A program made the translations under genes and the position numbers. From the NCBI GenBank assembly GCA_950097265.1, contig CATNDJ010000013.1, positions 7,517 to 59,929 on the forward strand: a DNA stretch of 52,413 nucleotides, in the 5' to 3' direction. Below the pieces are notes generated by a model. That model saw only the letters and a list, made by a program, of their open reading frames with translations, did not search any database and was not told the origin of the DNA. Shown here in pieces: positions 1 through 7,050 of this stretch (position 1 is the stretch's first letter; every line of letters begins with the position of its first letter). This stretch comes from an uncultured Oscillibacter sp. Lineage in GTDB: Bacteria > Bacillota > Clostridia > Oscillospirales > Oscillospiraceae.

Positions 1-1
1 C

Positions 2-82
2 GCCGCTAAGAAAACCACGACGGCCAAGAAACCCGCCGCAAAAAAATCCGCCGCCAAGAAGGCGGAAGCGCCGGAGGGCTAA
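2..82 (+). CDS. topA: C-terminal tail of DNA topoisomerase I (partial)
   Basis: The window opens inside a reading frame that ends at TAA 80-82. The 26 visible residues are almost entirely Ala, Lys, Thr and Pro in AAKK-type repeats and end in AEAPEG. Lys/Ala-rich basic tails of this kind follow the zinc-finger region of topoisomerase I in many Clostridia and are thought to bind DNA nonspecifically. The assignment rests on the tail plus synteny: topA directly precedes trmFO in many Firmicutes, and trmFO lies 550 bases downstream here. No catalytic part is visible, so a histone-like protein is an alternative. Its stop overlaps the stop of the convergent small gene. Confidence 0.6.
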   Translation, partial: AAKKTTTAKKPAAKKSAAKKAEAPEG

Positions 83-327
83 GCGAGCTCCTTAGCGGCG
101 GCAAAGGCGGCCTGGAACATGGCCTCAGACTCCATGCTGTTTAATTCCATTGCCATGTCCAGACAGCACTGAAAGGCTTTTTTGTCCTTCTCCTGGAGGG
201 AGGCTTTGAGCTTTTCCTCCAGCTGGGTCAGGCAGTCCGTGGTATGGGCGTGTTCCTGGGGATCCAAGTAGCCCCGCATACCGTGGGAGCAAACGTATTC
301 GTAAATGACCTGCATCAAAGGTGACAT
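79..327 (-). CDS. small hypothetical protein, 82 aa
   Basis: An 82-residue acidic, helix-rich protein that I cannot assign firmly. It has four Cys residues that do not form a CxxC pair, a Glu/Lys-rich central helix and an Ala-rich C-terminus ending in AAAKELA. Its general shape recalls the small DUF6809-type proteins of gut Clostridia, but that is only an impression. It is divergent from the Xre gene at 416 and shares a promoter-operator region with it (349-405). It is therefore probably repressed by that regulator. It sits in the space between topA and trmFO, which are adjacent in many relatives, so the pair looks inserted. Confidence 0.6.
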   Translation of the reverse strand: MSPLMQVIYEYVCSHGMRGYLDPQEHAHTTDCLTQLEEKLKASLQEKDKKAFQCCLDMAMELNSMESEAMFQAAFAAAKELA

Positions 328-348
328 AGGGTTGCCTCCTTAAAAATT

Positions 349-405
349 TTGAAACATGCCCTAAAAGTTCGTATTTATTCTATACGAACTTTGGAGGCAA
401 GTCAA
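349..405. promoter_or_regulatory. divergent promoters with an 11-bp palindromic operator
   Basis: The inverted repeat AAAGTTCGTAT (364-374) and ATACGAACTTT (382-392) is perfect over 11 bp with a 7-base spacer. A minus-strand promoter TTGACT (400-405) and TAGAAT (377-382) has a 17-base spacer. A plausible plus-strand promoter is TTGAAA (349-354) and TATTTA (372-377), also 17 bases apart. The palindrome covers both -10 regions, as expected for the operator of the adjacent Xre repressor acting on itself and on the divergent 82-aa gene. Confidence 0.7.
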
Positions 406-415
406 GAGGTTTGCC

Positions 416-625
416 ATGAAAATTTTTGCACAGCGGGTAAAGACATTGCGCCGGGAGCGGAAGAAGACGCAAAAAGAAATGGCCGAATATTTGGGAGTCG
501 GCCTCCGGGCCTACCAGTATTATGAGGGAGCAAAGCACTACCCCGATGTACCCGGCTTGATGAAAATGGCAGACCTGTTTGAAGTGTCTACCGATTATCT
601 GTTAGGACGGACAGAGGAGCGATAA
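416..625 (+). CDS. Xre-family HTH transcriptional regulator, 69 aa
   Basis: A single-domain Cro/CI-type DNA-binding protein. The helix-turn-helix spans roughly residues 8-62, with the typical [12 protein letters not shown] recognition region and the family ending STDYLLG. There is no sensor or peptidase domain. It is transcribed away from the 82-aa gene, and the perfect palindrome overlapping both promoters makes it a likely autorepressor of a two-gene module. It ends 5 bases before the trmFO ribosome binding site, so it may be cotranscribed with trmFO. Confidence 0.88.
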   Translation: MKIFAQRVKTLRRERKKTQKEMAEYLGVGLRAYQYYEGAKHYPDVPGLMKMADLFEVSTDYLLGRTEER

Positions 626-639
626 GGGAGGTGAACCCC

Positions 640-1947
640 ATGCACGTAACCGTCATCGGCGCCGGCCTCGCCGGCAGCGAAGCCGCCTGGCAGCTGGCCA
701 AGAGAGGCGTCGGCGTGACCCTCTGCGAGATGAAGCCGGAGAAAAAGACCCCGGCCCATGAGACGGCGTATTTTGCCGAGCTCTGCTGCTCCAATTCCCT
801 CAGGAGCGACCAGCTGGAAAACGCCGTGGGCCTTTTGAAGGAAGAGCTCCGCCGCCTGGACTCCCTGATTTTGTCCTGCGCCGACGCCACCCGCGTGGAG
901 GCCGGCGGGGCCCTGGCGGTGGACCGCCACGGCTTTGCCGCCCTGGTGACGGAGCGGGTGCGGAATCACCCCAACATCACCGTCGTCCCCGGCGAGGTCA
1001 CCGAGCTTCCCGAGGGCGAGGTCATCGTGGCCTCCGGCCCCCTGACCTCCGACGCCCTGGCGGAGCGCCTCCAGGCCCTGCTGGGGGACCACTCCGCCCT
1101 CCACTTCTACGACGCGGCGGCCCCCCTGGTCTCCGCGGAGAGCATCGACATGGAAAAAGCCTGGATGGGCTCCCGCTATGACCGGGGCACGGCGGACTAT
1201 GTGAACTGCCCCATGGATGAGGCGGAGTACGAGGCCTTCTGGCAGGCCCTGACCACCGCCCGGGAAGCGGAGGTCCACGGCTTCGAGGACCAGAAGGTCT
1301 TCGAGGGCTGCATGCCCGTGGAGGTCATGGCCCGGCGGGGCCGGGAGACGTTGTGCTACGGGCCGCTGAAGCCCCGGGGCCTGGTGGACCCCCGGACGGG
1401 GAAGGAGCCCTATGCGGTGGTCCAGCTCCGGCGGGACAACCGGGAAGGGAGCGTGTATAATCTGGTGGGCTTTCAGACCCACCTCCGCTTCCCGGAGCAG
1501 CGGCGGGTGTTCTCCATGATTCCCGCCCTCCACGACGCGGAGTTCCTCCGCTACGGGGTCATGCACCGGAACACGTTCCTGAACTCCCCCCGGCTGCTGG
1601 ACCGCTATTACCGCCTCAAGGCGGAGCCCCGCATTTCCTTCGCCGGGCAGATGACCGGGGTGGAGGGCTACGTGGAGTCCGCCGCCAGCGGCTTCCTGGC
1701 GGGGGTGGAGACGGCGCGGAGGCTCCGGGGACAGCCCCCGGCGGACTTCCCCCAGGAGACCGCCATTGGGGCCCTGGGGCTGTACGTCTCCAATCAGTCC
1801 GTCACGGCGTTCCAGCCCATGAACATCAACTTCGGCATCATGCCGCCCCTGGGCCGCCGGGTCAAGGGAAAGCGGAACAAAAACGCGGAGCTCAGCCGCC
1901 GGTCCCTGGAGATCATAGAGAAGCTGCGGGAGACCGTGCTGGAATAA
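640..1947 (+). CDS. trmFO: methylenetetrahydrofolate--tRNA-(uracil-5-)-methyltransferase TrmFO
   Basis: A folate- and FAD-dependent enzyme that makes 5-methyluridine-54 in the tRNA T loop. The N-terminus has the Rossmann GAGLAG at residues 7-12. Family hallmarks follow: ELCCSNS around 47-53 with the conserved Cys, FEGCMPVE near 220-228 with the second Cys, and YVESAASG and FQPMNINFG in the C-terminal half. At 435 aa the length is normal. I chose ATG 640 because AAGGGAGG (624-631) ends 8 bases before it; GTG 631 lies inside that site. It follows the Xre module and precedes plsX by 25 bases. Confidence 0.95.
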   Translation: MHVTVIGAGLAGSEAAWQLAKRGVGVTLCEMKPEKKTPAHETAYFAELCCSNSLRSDQLENAVGLLKEELRRLDSLILSCADATRVEAGGALAVDRHGFAALVTERVRNHPNITVVPGEVTELPEGEVIVASGPLTSDALAERLQALLGDHSALHFYDAAAPLVSAESIDMEKAWMGSRYDRGTADYVNCPMDEAEYEAFWQALTTAREAEVHGFEDQKVFEGCMPVEVMARRGRETLCYGPLKPRGLVDPRTGKEPYAVVQLRRDNREGSVYNLVGFQTHLRFPEQRRVFSMIPALHDAEFLRYGVMHRNTFLNSPRLLDRYYRLKAEPRISFAGQMTGVEGYVESAASGFLAGVETARRLRGQPPADFPQETAIGALGLYVSNQSVTAFQPMNINFGIMPPLGRRVKGKRNKNAELSRRSLEIIEKLRETVLE

Positions 1948-1972
1948 ACAGAGACAAAAGGGAGGGTCAAGC

Positions 1973-3019
1973 ATGAAGATCATCGTGGACGCCATGGGTG
2001 GGGACAACGCCCCGCTGGCCGTGGTCCAGGGGGCCCTGGAGGCCCATAAGGAGCACGGGACCAACATACTCCTGGTGGGCCGGATGGCGGACATCCTGAA
2101 GGCCGTGGAGCAGTGCGGGGAAAAGAACCTCCCCTCCGGGGTGGAAATCCGGGACGCCTCGGAGGTGGTGGAGATTTCCGACGACCCCGCCACCGCCTTC
2201 AAGAGAAAGAAGGACTCCTCCCTGACGGTGGGATTGAACCTGCTGAAAAACGGGGAGGGGGACGCTTTCGTCTCCGCCGGGTCCACGGGGGCCCTGCTGG
2301 CGGGAGCCACCCTGGTGGTCAAGCGCATCCGGGGAATCCGCCGGGCGGCCATGGGACCCGTCCTGCCCACGGCGGAGGGGCGGATGCTCCTGTGCGACTG
2401 CGGGGCCAACGCCGAGTGCACGCCGGAATACCTGCTCCAGTTCGCGTATCTCGGGAACTACTATGCCAGGCGGGTTTTGGGCGTGGAGCGGCCCCGGGTG
2501 GCCCTGCTGAACATCGGCGCGGAGTCCGAGAAGGGCGACCATCTCCGGCAGGAGACCCACGCCCTGCTGACGGCGGCGGCGGAGGCCGGGCGGCTGAACT
2601 TTGTGGGCAACCTGGAGGCGGGCGACGCCATGCTGGGCGGGGCCGACGTACTGGTGGCCGACGGCTTCACCGGGAACGTCATGCTGAAATCCCTGGAGGG
2701 TACCGCCAAGTTCCTGCTGAAGGAATTGAAGAAAGTCTTCCTCTCCAGCGCCAGGACGAAAATCGCCGCGGGACTGGTGAAGGGGGACCTGGCGGAGATG
2801 AAAAAGCTGCTGGACCCTAGCGAGGTGGGGGGGACCCCCTTCCTGGGCATTTCCAAGCCGGTCATCAAGGCCCACGGCTCCTCCGACGCCCGGGCCATCC
2901 GGAACGCCGTCCTGCGGGCGGAGGAATATGCGGCCAGCGGTTTCATCGCCGACGTGCAGGAGAACATCGAATTGATGAAAGTGGGGCCGGATAGGCAAAA
3001 TTTGCCGGATGCCCCTTGA
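1973..3019 (+). CDS. plsX: phosphate acyltransferase PlsX
   Basis: Converts acyl-ACP plus phosphate to acyl-phosphate, the acyl donor for PlsY in phospholipid synthesis. It is a peripheral membrane enzyme. The N-terminus MKIIVDAMGGDNAP is the family signature. Other blocks are FVSAGSTGALLAG near residue 100, NIGAESEKG near 180, DGFTGNVMLKSLEG near 230 and the C-terminal KPVIKAHGSSDARA. At 348 aa it is full length. An AGGGAGG site precedes the ATG. It is followed by acpP, the protein carrying its substrate, and the acpP promoter overlaps the plsX stop codon. Confidence 0.96.
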   Translation: MKIIVDAMGGDNAPLAVVQGALEAHKEHGTNILLVGRMADILKAVEQCGEKNLPSGVEIRDASEVVEISDDPATAFKRKKDSSLTVGLNLLKNGEGDAFVSAGSTGALLAGATLVVKRIRGIRRAAMGPVLPTAEGRMLLCDCGANAECTPEYLLQFAYLGNYYARRVLGVERPRVALLNIGAESEKGDHLRQETHALLTAAAEAGRLNFVGNLEAGDAMLGGADVLVADGFTGNVMLKSLEGTAKFLLKELKKVFLSSARTKIAAGLVKGDLAEMKKLLDPSEVGGTPFLGISKPVIKAHGSSDARAIRNAVLRAEEYAASGFIADVQENIELMKVGPDRQNLPDAP

Positions 3020-3045
3020 CAGAGCGGCGGCGGTTGCCGTATGAT
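3016..3045 (+). promoter_or_regulatory. acpP promoter
   Basis: TTGACA (3016-3021) and TATGAT (3040-3045) are separated by 18 bases. The -35 overlaps the plsX stop codon. This gives acpP its own strong promoter, in keeping with the high demand for acyl carrier protein. Confidence 0.75.
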
Positions 3046-3107
3046 AAGCTTCATGAAAAGCCTGTTGATTCAGGGCGCAGTCAAGTCGATTAAGGAGTGA
3101 AGCGGCA

Positions 3108-3356
3108 ATGTCAAACGAAGAGATTTTAAAGATTCTGCGGGAGCTGGTGGCGGAGCAGTTTGCCAAGGACGCGGATGAAATCACCATGGACACCTCCTTC
3201 GAGGGGGACCTGGGGGCGGACTCCGTGGACCTGGTAGAGCTGGTTATGGCCATGGAGGAAGAGTTCGAGGTCGGCGAGATTGAGGAAGAGGAGCTCTCCA
3301 ACCTCAAGACCGTGGGCGACGCGGTGAACTACCTGGCCGGCAAGCTGAATAAGTAA
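3108..3356 (+). CDS. acpP: acyl carrier protein
   Basis: An 82-residue acidic carrier of fatty-acid intermediates. The phosphopantetheine-attachment Ser is S39 in the motif GADSVDLVEL. The surrounding four-helix pattern and the very acidic stretch EEEFEVGEIEEEEL are typical. An AAGGAG site lies upstream. It sits between plsX and rnc, a common Firmicutes order, and is driven by its own promoter at 3016-3045. Confidence 0.97.
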   Translation: MSNEEILKILRELVAEQFAKDADEITMDTSFEGDLGADSVDLVELVMAMEEEFEVGEIEEEELSNLKTVGDAVNYLAGKLNK

Positions 3357-3392
3357 AAACGCGCCTGCCGGAAGCGGGCGCGGAGGAAGAGC

Positions 3393-3416
3393 CCGCCCCG
3401 TGACGCCACGGGGCGG
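3393..3416 (+). terminator. hairpin between acpP and rnc
   Basis: A perfect 10-bp GC stem CCGCCCCGTG/CACGGGGCGG with a 4-base ACGC loop, followed by CCTTTC rather than a long T run. It probably works as a partial terminator or 3' stabiliser, ending most acpP transcripts while letting some reach rnc. Confidence 0.55.
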
Positions 3417-3438
3417 CCTTTCAGAGAGGACTGCGGTT

Positions 3439-4119
3439 ATGCAGGAACTGGAGCAAAAACTGAATTACGCCTTTCAGAACCACGCGCTGCTGGAGGAGGC
3501 CCTGTGCCACAGCTCCTACGCCAACGAGCACCGGGCGGAGCACCTGTCCAGCAACGAGCGCCTGGAGTTCCTGGGGGATTCGGTGCTGGGCTTCGTGACG
3601 GCGGAGTTTCTGTTCGTCCAGCATCCGGACCTTCCGGAGGGGGATCTGACCCGCATCCGGGCGGCCCTGGTCTGCGAACAAAGCCTCTACGAGGTGGCCA
3701 GGAAGCTGAACCTGGGGGCCTATCTGCGCCTGGGCCGGGGGGAGGAGTCCGGCGGCGGCCGGACCCGGACCTCTATCCTGGCGGACGCCACGGAGGCGGT
3801 CTTCGCCGCGGTCTATCTGGACGGGGGCATCGCCGCCGCCTCGGCGCTGATTCACCGGGTGCTGCTGGACGCGGAACGGGAAGAGGTGGTGGAGGAGCGC
3901 CGCCGGGACTACAAGACGGCCCTCCAGGAGCTGGTCCAGCGCCAGGCGGACCAGGTGCTGACCTACCGCATGGTGGGGGAGCGGGGCCCGGACCACGCCA
4001 AGACCTTTGCGGCGGAGGTGCTGCTGAACGGCGCGCCCATCGGCTCCGGCTCCGGCCACAGCAAGAAGGAGGCCGAACAGGCTGCCGCCCGCAGCGCCTT
4101 AGAGAGCCTTTCTGAATGA
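3439..4119 (+). CDS. rnc: ribonuclease III
   Basis: A double-stranded-RNA endonuclease for rRNA and mRNA processing. The RNase III signature NERLEFLGDSVLG is at residues 39-51, with Glu43 and Asp47 of the metal site. A second acidic cluster ADATEAVFAAVYLDGG follows near 115-130. A C-terminal double-stranded-RNA-binding domain covers about 155-225 and ends in KKEAEQAAARSALE. I chose ATG 3439, giving 226 aa, because AGAGAGGA ends 8 bases upstream. A longer frame from GTG 3400 would run through the hairpin. Confidence 0.95.
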   Translation: MQELEQKLNYAFQNHALLEEALCHSSYANEHRAEHLSSNERLEFLGDSVLGFVTAEFLFVQHPDLPEGDLTRIRAALVCEQSLYEVARKLNLGAYLRLGRGEESGGGRTRTSILADATEAVFAAVYLDGGIAAASALIHRVLLDAEREEVVEERRRDYKTALQELVQRQADQVLTYRMVGERGPDHAKTFAAEVLLNGAPIGSGSGHSKKEAEQAAARSALESLSE

Positions 4120-4128
4120 GAAGAACAT

Positions 4129-4157
4129 CCCCGGCGGAGGTGTCCGCCGGGGTTTTT
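4129..4157 (+). terminator. rnc terminator
   Basis: Perfect 10-bp stem CCCCGGCGGA/TCCGCCGGGG with a GGTG loop, followed by TTTTT at 4153-4157. It separates the convergent rnc and gpr genes. Confidence 0.88.
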
Positions 4158-4165
4158 CCGTTTCG

Positions 4166-5062
4166 TCAGGCCAATAAAGCGTTGATCTCCTCGATCTCCA
4201 GATCCTGTAAGGCCCAATTTACGCTGTAGCCCACCACCTTGCTCAGCTCCCGGACCTGCTGGTCCACGTCCCGGGTGGTCACCGTCAGGGGGGCTTTCCC
4301 GTGGCGGAGACGGGTTTCGTCCAGCTCGGCCACGCCCGCTTCCTCCAGCAGGTCCGCCGCCAGAGTGGCCGCGTCCACCACCGTGGGCACGCCGACGGCG
4401 AACACCGGCACTCCCAGGGTTTCCCGGTTCAGCGCCGCCCGGTGGTTTCCCACGCCGGAGCCGGGGACGATGCCCGTGTCCGAGAGCTGCACGGTGGCGC
4501 ACATCCGGCCTACCCGCCGGGCGGCCAGGGCGTCGATGGCGATGACCAGGGAGGGCTTCACCTGCTCCACCAGTCCCCGGACGGACTCGGCGGACTCCAC
4601 GCCGGTGGTGCCCAGCACCCCCGCCCGGAACACCGCCACGGGGCGGAAGCCGGCGAAGTGCTTGGGGCTGGCGGCGATGAGGTGCCGGGTGACCAGCACG
4701 CTGTCCGCCGCCAGGGGGCCCACGGCGTCCGGGGTCATGGCGGCGTTTCCCAGGCCCACCACCAGGGCGGGGCCCTCGCCGGGGACCATGGCCTTTAGCT
4801 GGCCGCCCACCGCCCGGACGGCCCGCTCGAAAAAGTCCGCCTTCCGCTGCCAGAAGCTGGAGAGGTCGATGGTGAGGTAGGTTCCCTGGGGCTTTCCCAG
4901 GGCCTCCTCTCCCCGGCGGTCCAGGATGTCCACCCGGGTGACGGAGTAGCCCTCCTCCTTGGACTTCGTGGCCTTCACGCCGGGGAGCCGGGTGGTTTTC
5001 TCCGCGGATTCCTGCCAGAGTTCCCGAGCCTCCAGGGCCAGGTCCGTGCGCTTTGCGAACAT
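4166..5062 (-). CDS. gpr: germination protease GPR
   Basis: A spore endoprotease of family A25 that degrades small acid-soluble spore proteins during germination. It is made as a zymogen that loses a short N-terminal propeptide. Recognisable blocks are the N-terminal FAKRTDLALEA, the TYLTIDL segment, VVGLGNAAMTPDAVGPLA and the VIAIDALAARRVGRMCATVQLSDTGI core (given here in pieces: VIAIDALAARR, then TVQLSDTGI). The 298-aa length is slightly below the usual 320-370. I took ATG 5062 because GGGAGG lies 7 bases upstream; an upstream TTG at 5077 is less likely. It implies a spore-forming host. Confidence 0.93.
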   Translation of the reverse strand: MFAKRTDLALEARELWQESAEKTTRLPGVKATKSKEEGYSVTRVDILDRRGEEALGKPQGTYLTIDLSSFWQRKADFFERAVRAVGGQLKAMVPGEGPALVVGLGNAAMTPDAVGPLAADSVLVTRHLIAASPKHFAGFRPVAVFRAGVLGTTGVESAESVRGLVEQVKPSLVIAIDALAARRVGRMCATVQLSDTGIVPGSGVGNHRAALNRETLGVPVFAVGVPTVVDAATLAADLLEEAGVAELDETRLRHGKAPLTVTTRDVDQQVRELSKVVGYSVNWALQDLEIEEINALLA

Positions 5063-5127
5063 AGAGCCGCCTCCCAAACCGAAGATTTCTTGGATTAGGG
5101 TTTGCGGAGGGCGGCGAAATATGCGAA

Positions 5128-5154
5128 AAGCGCCTTGAAAAATTCAAGGCGCTT
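5128..5154 (-). terminator. terminator of the SLOG gene
   Basis: Perfect 12-bp stem AAGCGCCTTGAA/TTCAAGGCGCTT with a 3-base loop, followed on the minus strand by TTTTC. It overlaps the stop codon of the gene at 5144. Confidence 0.75.
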
Positions 5155-5659
5155 CTGTGGTCAAGGACAGGTCCACAATGGAAAGCCCCCGGCCCATGGC
5201 GTACTGCATGGTGTATTGGGTGCCGCCGGGGGTGCCGTCAAAGGCGGCGATGAGCAGGGAGGAATGGTCCACCATGTAGCGGTCCCGCCGCTGCATACAG
5301 TAAGGCGTGTATTTGGCGGAAACCAGGGTCTCAAAGTCGCAGGCCTCCACCAGCCGCCGGTAACGCTCCCGCTGGTCCGGGGCCCAGGCATCCGCCTGGG
5401 TGGGGCAGGGGACGGCGGCTTCCACGGTGACGCCGGGGCGGCGGGCCCGAAGGGCCAGGACCGCCTCACAGAAGTAAAGGTCACAGCCCAGGGCCATGCC
5501 GCAGAGAAAGTGCCGGTAGCCCTCCTCATAGGCGGCCTCCGCCGCGTCGGCGATGCGCCGTTTCAGGGAGAGGCACCGGGGGTCCGCCTCGTCGTAGCGC
5601 CAGGGCAGCTTCCCGGGGCGGTGGCCGGTGAAGCAGCAGCTGATTTGTCTGGACCGCAT
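5144..5659 (-). CDS. SLOG/DUF1273-family protein (YpsA-like)
   Basis: A 171-residue Rossmann-like SLOG protein. The N-terminal CCFTGHRPGKLPW and the central GYRHFLCGMALGCDLYFCEAVL are the classic DUF1273 blocks, and DHSSLLIAAFDGTPGGT is the nucleotide-binding phosphate loop. Family members are thought to bind nucleotides or ADP-ribose-like ligands; YpsA affects cell division in some Firmicutes. The exact role here is unknown. Its promoter TTTACA/TATAAT carries a LexA-like box in the spacer, which would tie it to the SOS response. Confidence 0.85.
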   Translation of the reverse strand: MRSRQISCCFTGHRPGKLPWRYDEADPRCLSLKRRIADAAEAAYEEGYRHFLCGMALGCDLYFCEAVLALRARRPGVTVEAAVPCPTQADAWAPDQRERYRRLVEACDFETLVSAKYTPYCMQRRDRYMVDHSSLLIAAFDGTPGGTQYTMQYAMGRGLSIVDLSLTTEAP

Positions 5660-5693
5660 GGCGGATCTCCTTTCCCGGCGGAGAGATGGAATT

Positions 5694-5754
5694 ATTATAG
5701 AACATTCGTTCTGAAATGTAAAGCCTTTTCTTTTCCGGCCGGGAGGGGTATAAT
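5694..5754. promoter_or_regulatory. divergent promoters with a LexA-like box
   Basis: On the minus strand TTTACA (5717-5722) and TATAAT (5694-5699) are 17 bases apart and serve the SLOG gene. The spacer contains the palindrome AGAACATTCGTTCT (5699-5712), which matches the GAAC-N4-GTTC core of Firmicutes LexA sites. On the plus strand TATAAT (5749-5754) serves the NUDIX gene, with only a weak -35. LexA bound here would block the SLOG promoter directly. Confidence 0.6.
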
Positions 5755-5795
5755 GAAGCTAAGCGGCGCGCCGCCGCGGGAAGGAGAGAGACCGC

Positions 5796-6263
5796 ATGCT
5801 GTATTCCACCCTGTGCTATTTGGAGCGGGGAGACGAATACCTGATGCTCCACCGGGCTAAGAAGGATCACGATGTGAACCAGGGGAAATGGATCGGCGTG
5901 GGAGGCAAATTCCGGGACGGGGAGAGCCCGGAAGAGTGCATCCTGCGGGAGTGCCTTGAGGAGACGGGCCTGACGCTGACGGAGTACCGTTACCGGGGGC
6001 TAGTGACCTTCGTGTCGGACCAGGCCCCCACGGAGTACATGCACCTCTTCACCGCCTCCGCCTGGACGGGGACGGCCCACCCCTGCGACGAGGGGGAGCT
6101 GGCCTGGATCAAAAAGGCGGACCTGCTGTCCCTGCCGCTGTGGGAGGGGGATAAGCTTTTCCTCCGGCTCCTGGACGAGGACGCGCCCTTCTTCTCCCTG
6201 AAGCTCCGCTATGAGGGAGACCGGCTGGCCGGGGCGGCGCTGAACGGGAAGCCCCTGGACTGA
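5796..6263 (+). CDS. NUDIX hydrolase (MutT/8-oxo-dGTP diphosphatase type)
   Basis: A 155-residue NUDIX protein. The full Nudix box runs from G37 to about L59: GGKFRDGESPEE, then the RECLEETGL helix with its metal-binding glutamates. The early LMLHRAKKDHDVNQGKWIG stretch is typical of 8-oxo-dGTP diphosphatases of the YtkD/MutT group. A likely role is cleansing damaged nucleotides or hydrolysing a nucleoside-diphosphate derivative; substrate cannot be fixed from sequence. GGAAGGAGAG precedes the ATG. It diverges from the SLOG gene across the LexA-like box. Confidence 0.9.
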   Translation: MLYSTLCYLERGDEYLMLHRAKKDHDVNQGKWIGVGGKFRDGESPEECILRECLEETGLTLTEYRYRGLVTFVSDQAPTEYMHLFTASAWTGTAHPCDEGELAWIKKADLLSLPLWEGDKLFLRLLDEDAPFFSLKLRYEGDRLAGAALNGKPLD

Positions 6264-6272
6264 AGAAGCCGC

Positions 6273-6878
6273 TCAGGACTCCCGGTGTTCCCGGAGGGCG
6301 GCTTCCCATTTCTCCCGGTCCGCCTCCGTCAGGGGACGGATTACCCGGCAGGGGTTTCCCCCCGCCACCACCCGGGGCGGGATATCCCGGTTGACGACGG
6401 ACCCGGCGGCGATAACCGCCCCTTCTCCGATGGTGACCCCGGGGAGGATGACCACGTTGCCCCCAATCCACACGTTGTCTTCAATGACGACAGGGCGGCC
6501 GTATTCCAGGTCCGTGTTCCGCACCTCCGGCACCATGGGGTGGTTCACCGTGTAGATGCAGACCCGAGGGGCGATGTAAACCCGGCTGCCGATGGAGATG
6601 GGGGCGATGTCCAGGAAGATGCAGTCGTAGTTGGCGAAGAAGTAGTCCCCCACGGAAATCTGAGTCCCGTAGTCGCAGCGGAAATTGGACTCCACCCAGG
6701 CGTCCTTCCCGGCATAGCCGAAGAGCTCCCGGATGGTGCTGTCCCGGCCCTGGAAGTCGTCGGGGGCCAGGGTGTTCAGGCGGTGGCAGAGCCGCTTGGC
6801 CCGCATCCGGGCCTCCGTCAGCTCCGGGTCCGGGGGGTAGTAGAGCTTCCCCGCAAGGCGCTTTTCCTGTTCCGTCAT
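6273..6878 (-). CDS. maa: hexapeptide acetyltransferase, maltose O-acetyltransferase type
   Basis: A 201-residue left-handed beta-helix acetyltransferase (MAA/LacA/NodL group) using acetyl-CoA. The N-terminal mac domain (EKRLAGKLYYPPDPEL, then RAKRLCHRLN) is followed by hexapeptide repeats with the catalytic His in YTVNHPM near residue 113. The repeats continue through EDNVWIGGNVVILPGVTIGEG and the terminal GNPCRVIRPL. The sugar acceptor is uncertain. It converges with the NUDIX gene, with only 9 bases between stops. Confidence 0.9.
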   Translation of the reverse strand: MTEQEKRLAGKLYYPPDPELTEARMRAKRLCHRLNTLAPDDFQGRDSTIRELFGYAGKDAWVESNFRCDYGTQISVGDYFFANYDCIFLDIAPISIGSRVYIAPRVCIYTVNHPMVPEVRNTDLEYGRPVVIEDNVWIGGNVVILPGVTIGEGAVIAAGSVVNRDIPPRVVAGGNPCRVIRPLTEADREKWEAALREHRES

Positions 6879-6982
6879 GGGTATCCCTCCTGTGAAATGG
6901 TTTGGGTCATTATAGCAGGGCCGTGGGGCCCGGTCAAGAAGGGCTTACAATTTTTAGGGAATTTGGTATAGTGGTGGGGGCC

Positions 6983-7010
6983 AAAAAACGAGCGGAACCG
7001 AAGTTCCGCC
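6983..7010 (-). terminator. terminator of the NSS transporter gene
   Basis: Stem GCGGAAC/GTTCCGC closed by a TTCG tetraloop on the minus strand and followed by a run of six T. It lies 40 bases beyond the transporter stop codon. Confidence 0.88.
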
Positions 7011-7050
7011 CGTCTTGAGGACAGGGTAGTTTTCTTTCGGGAAGACCGGC

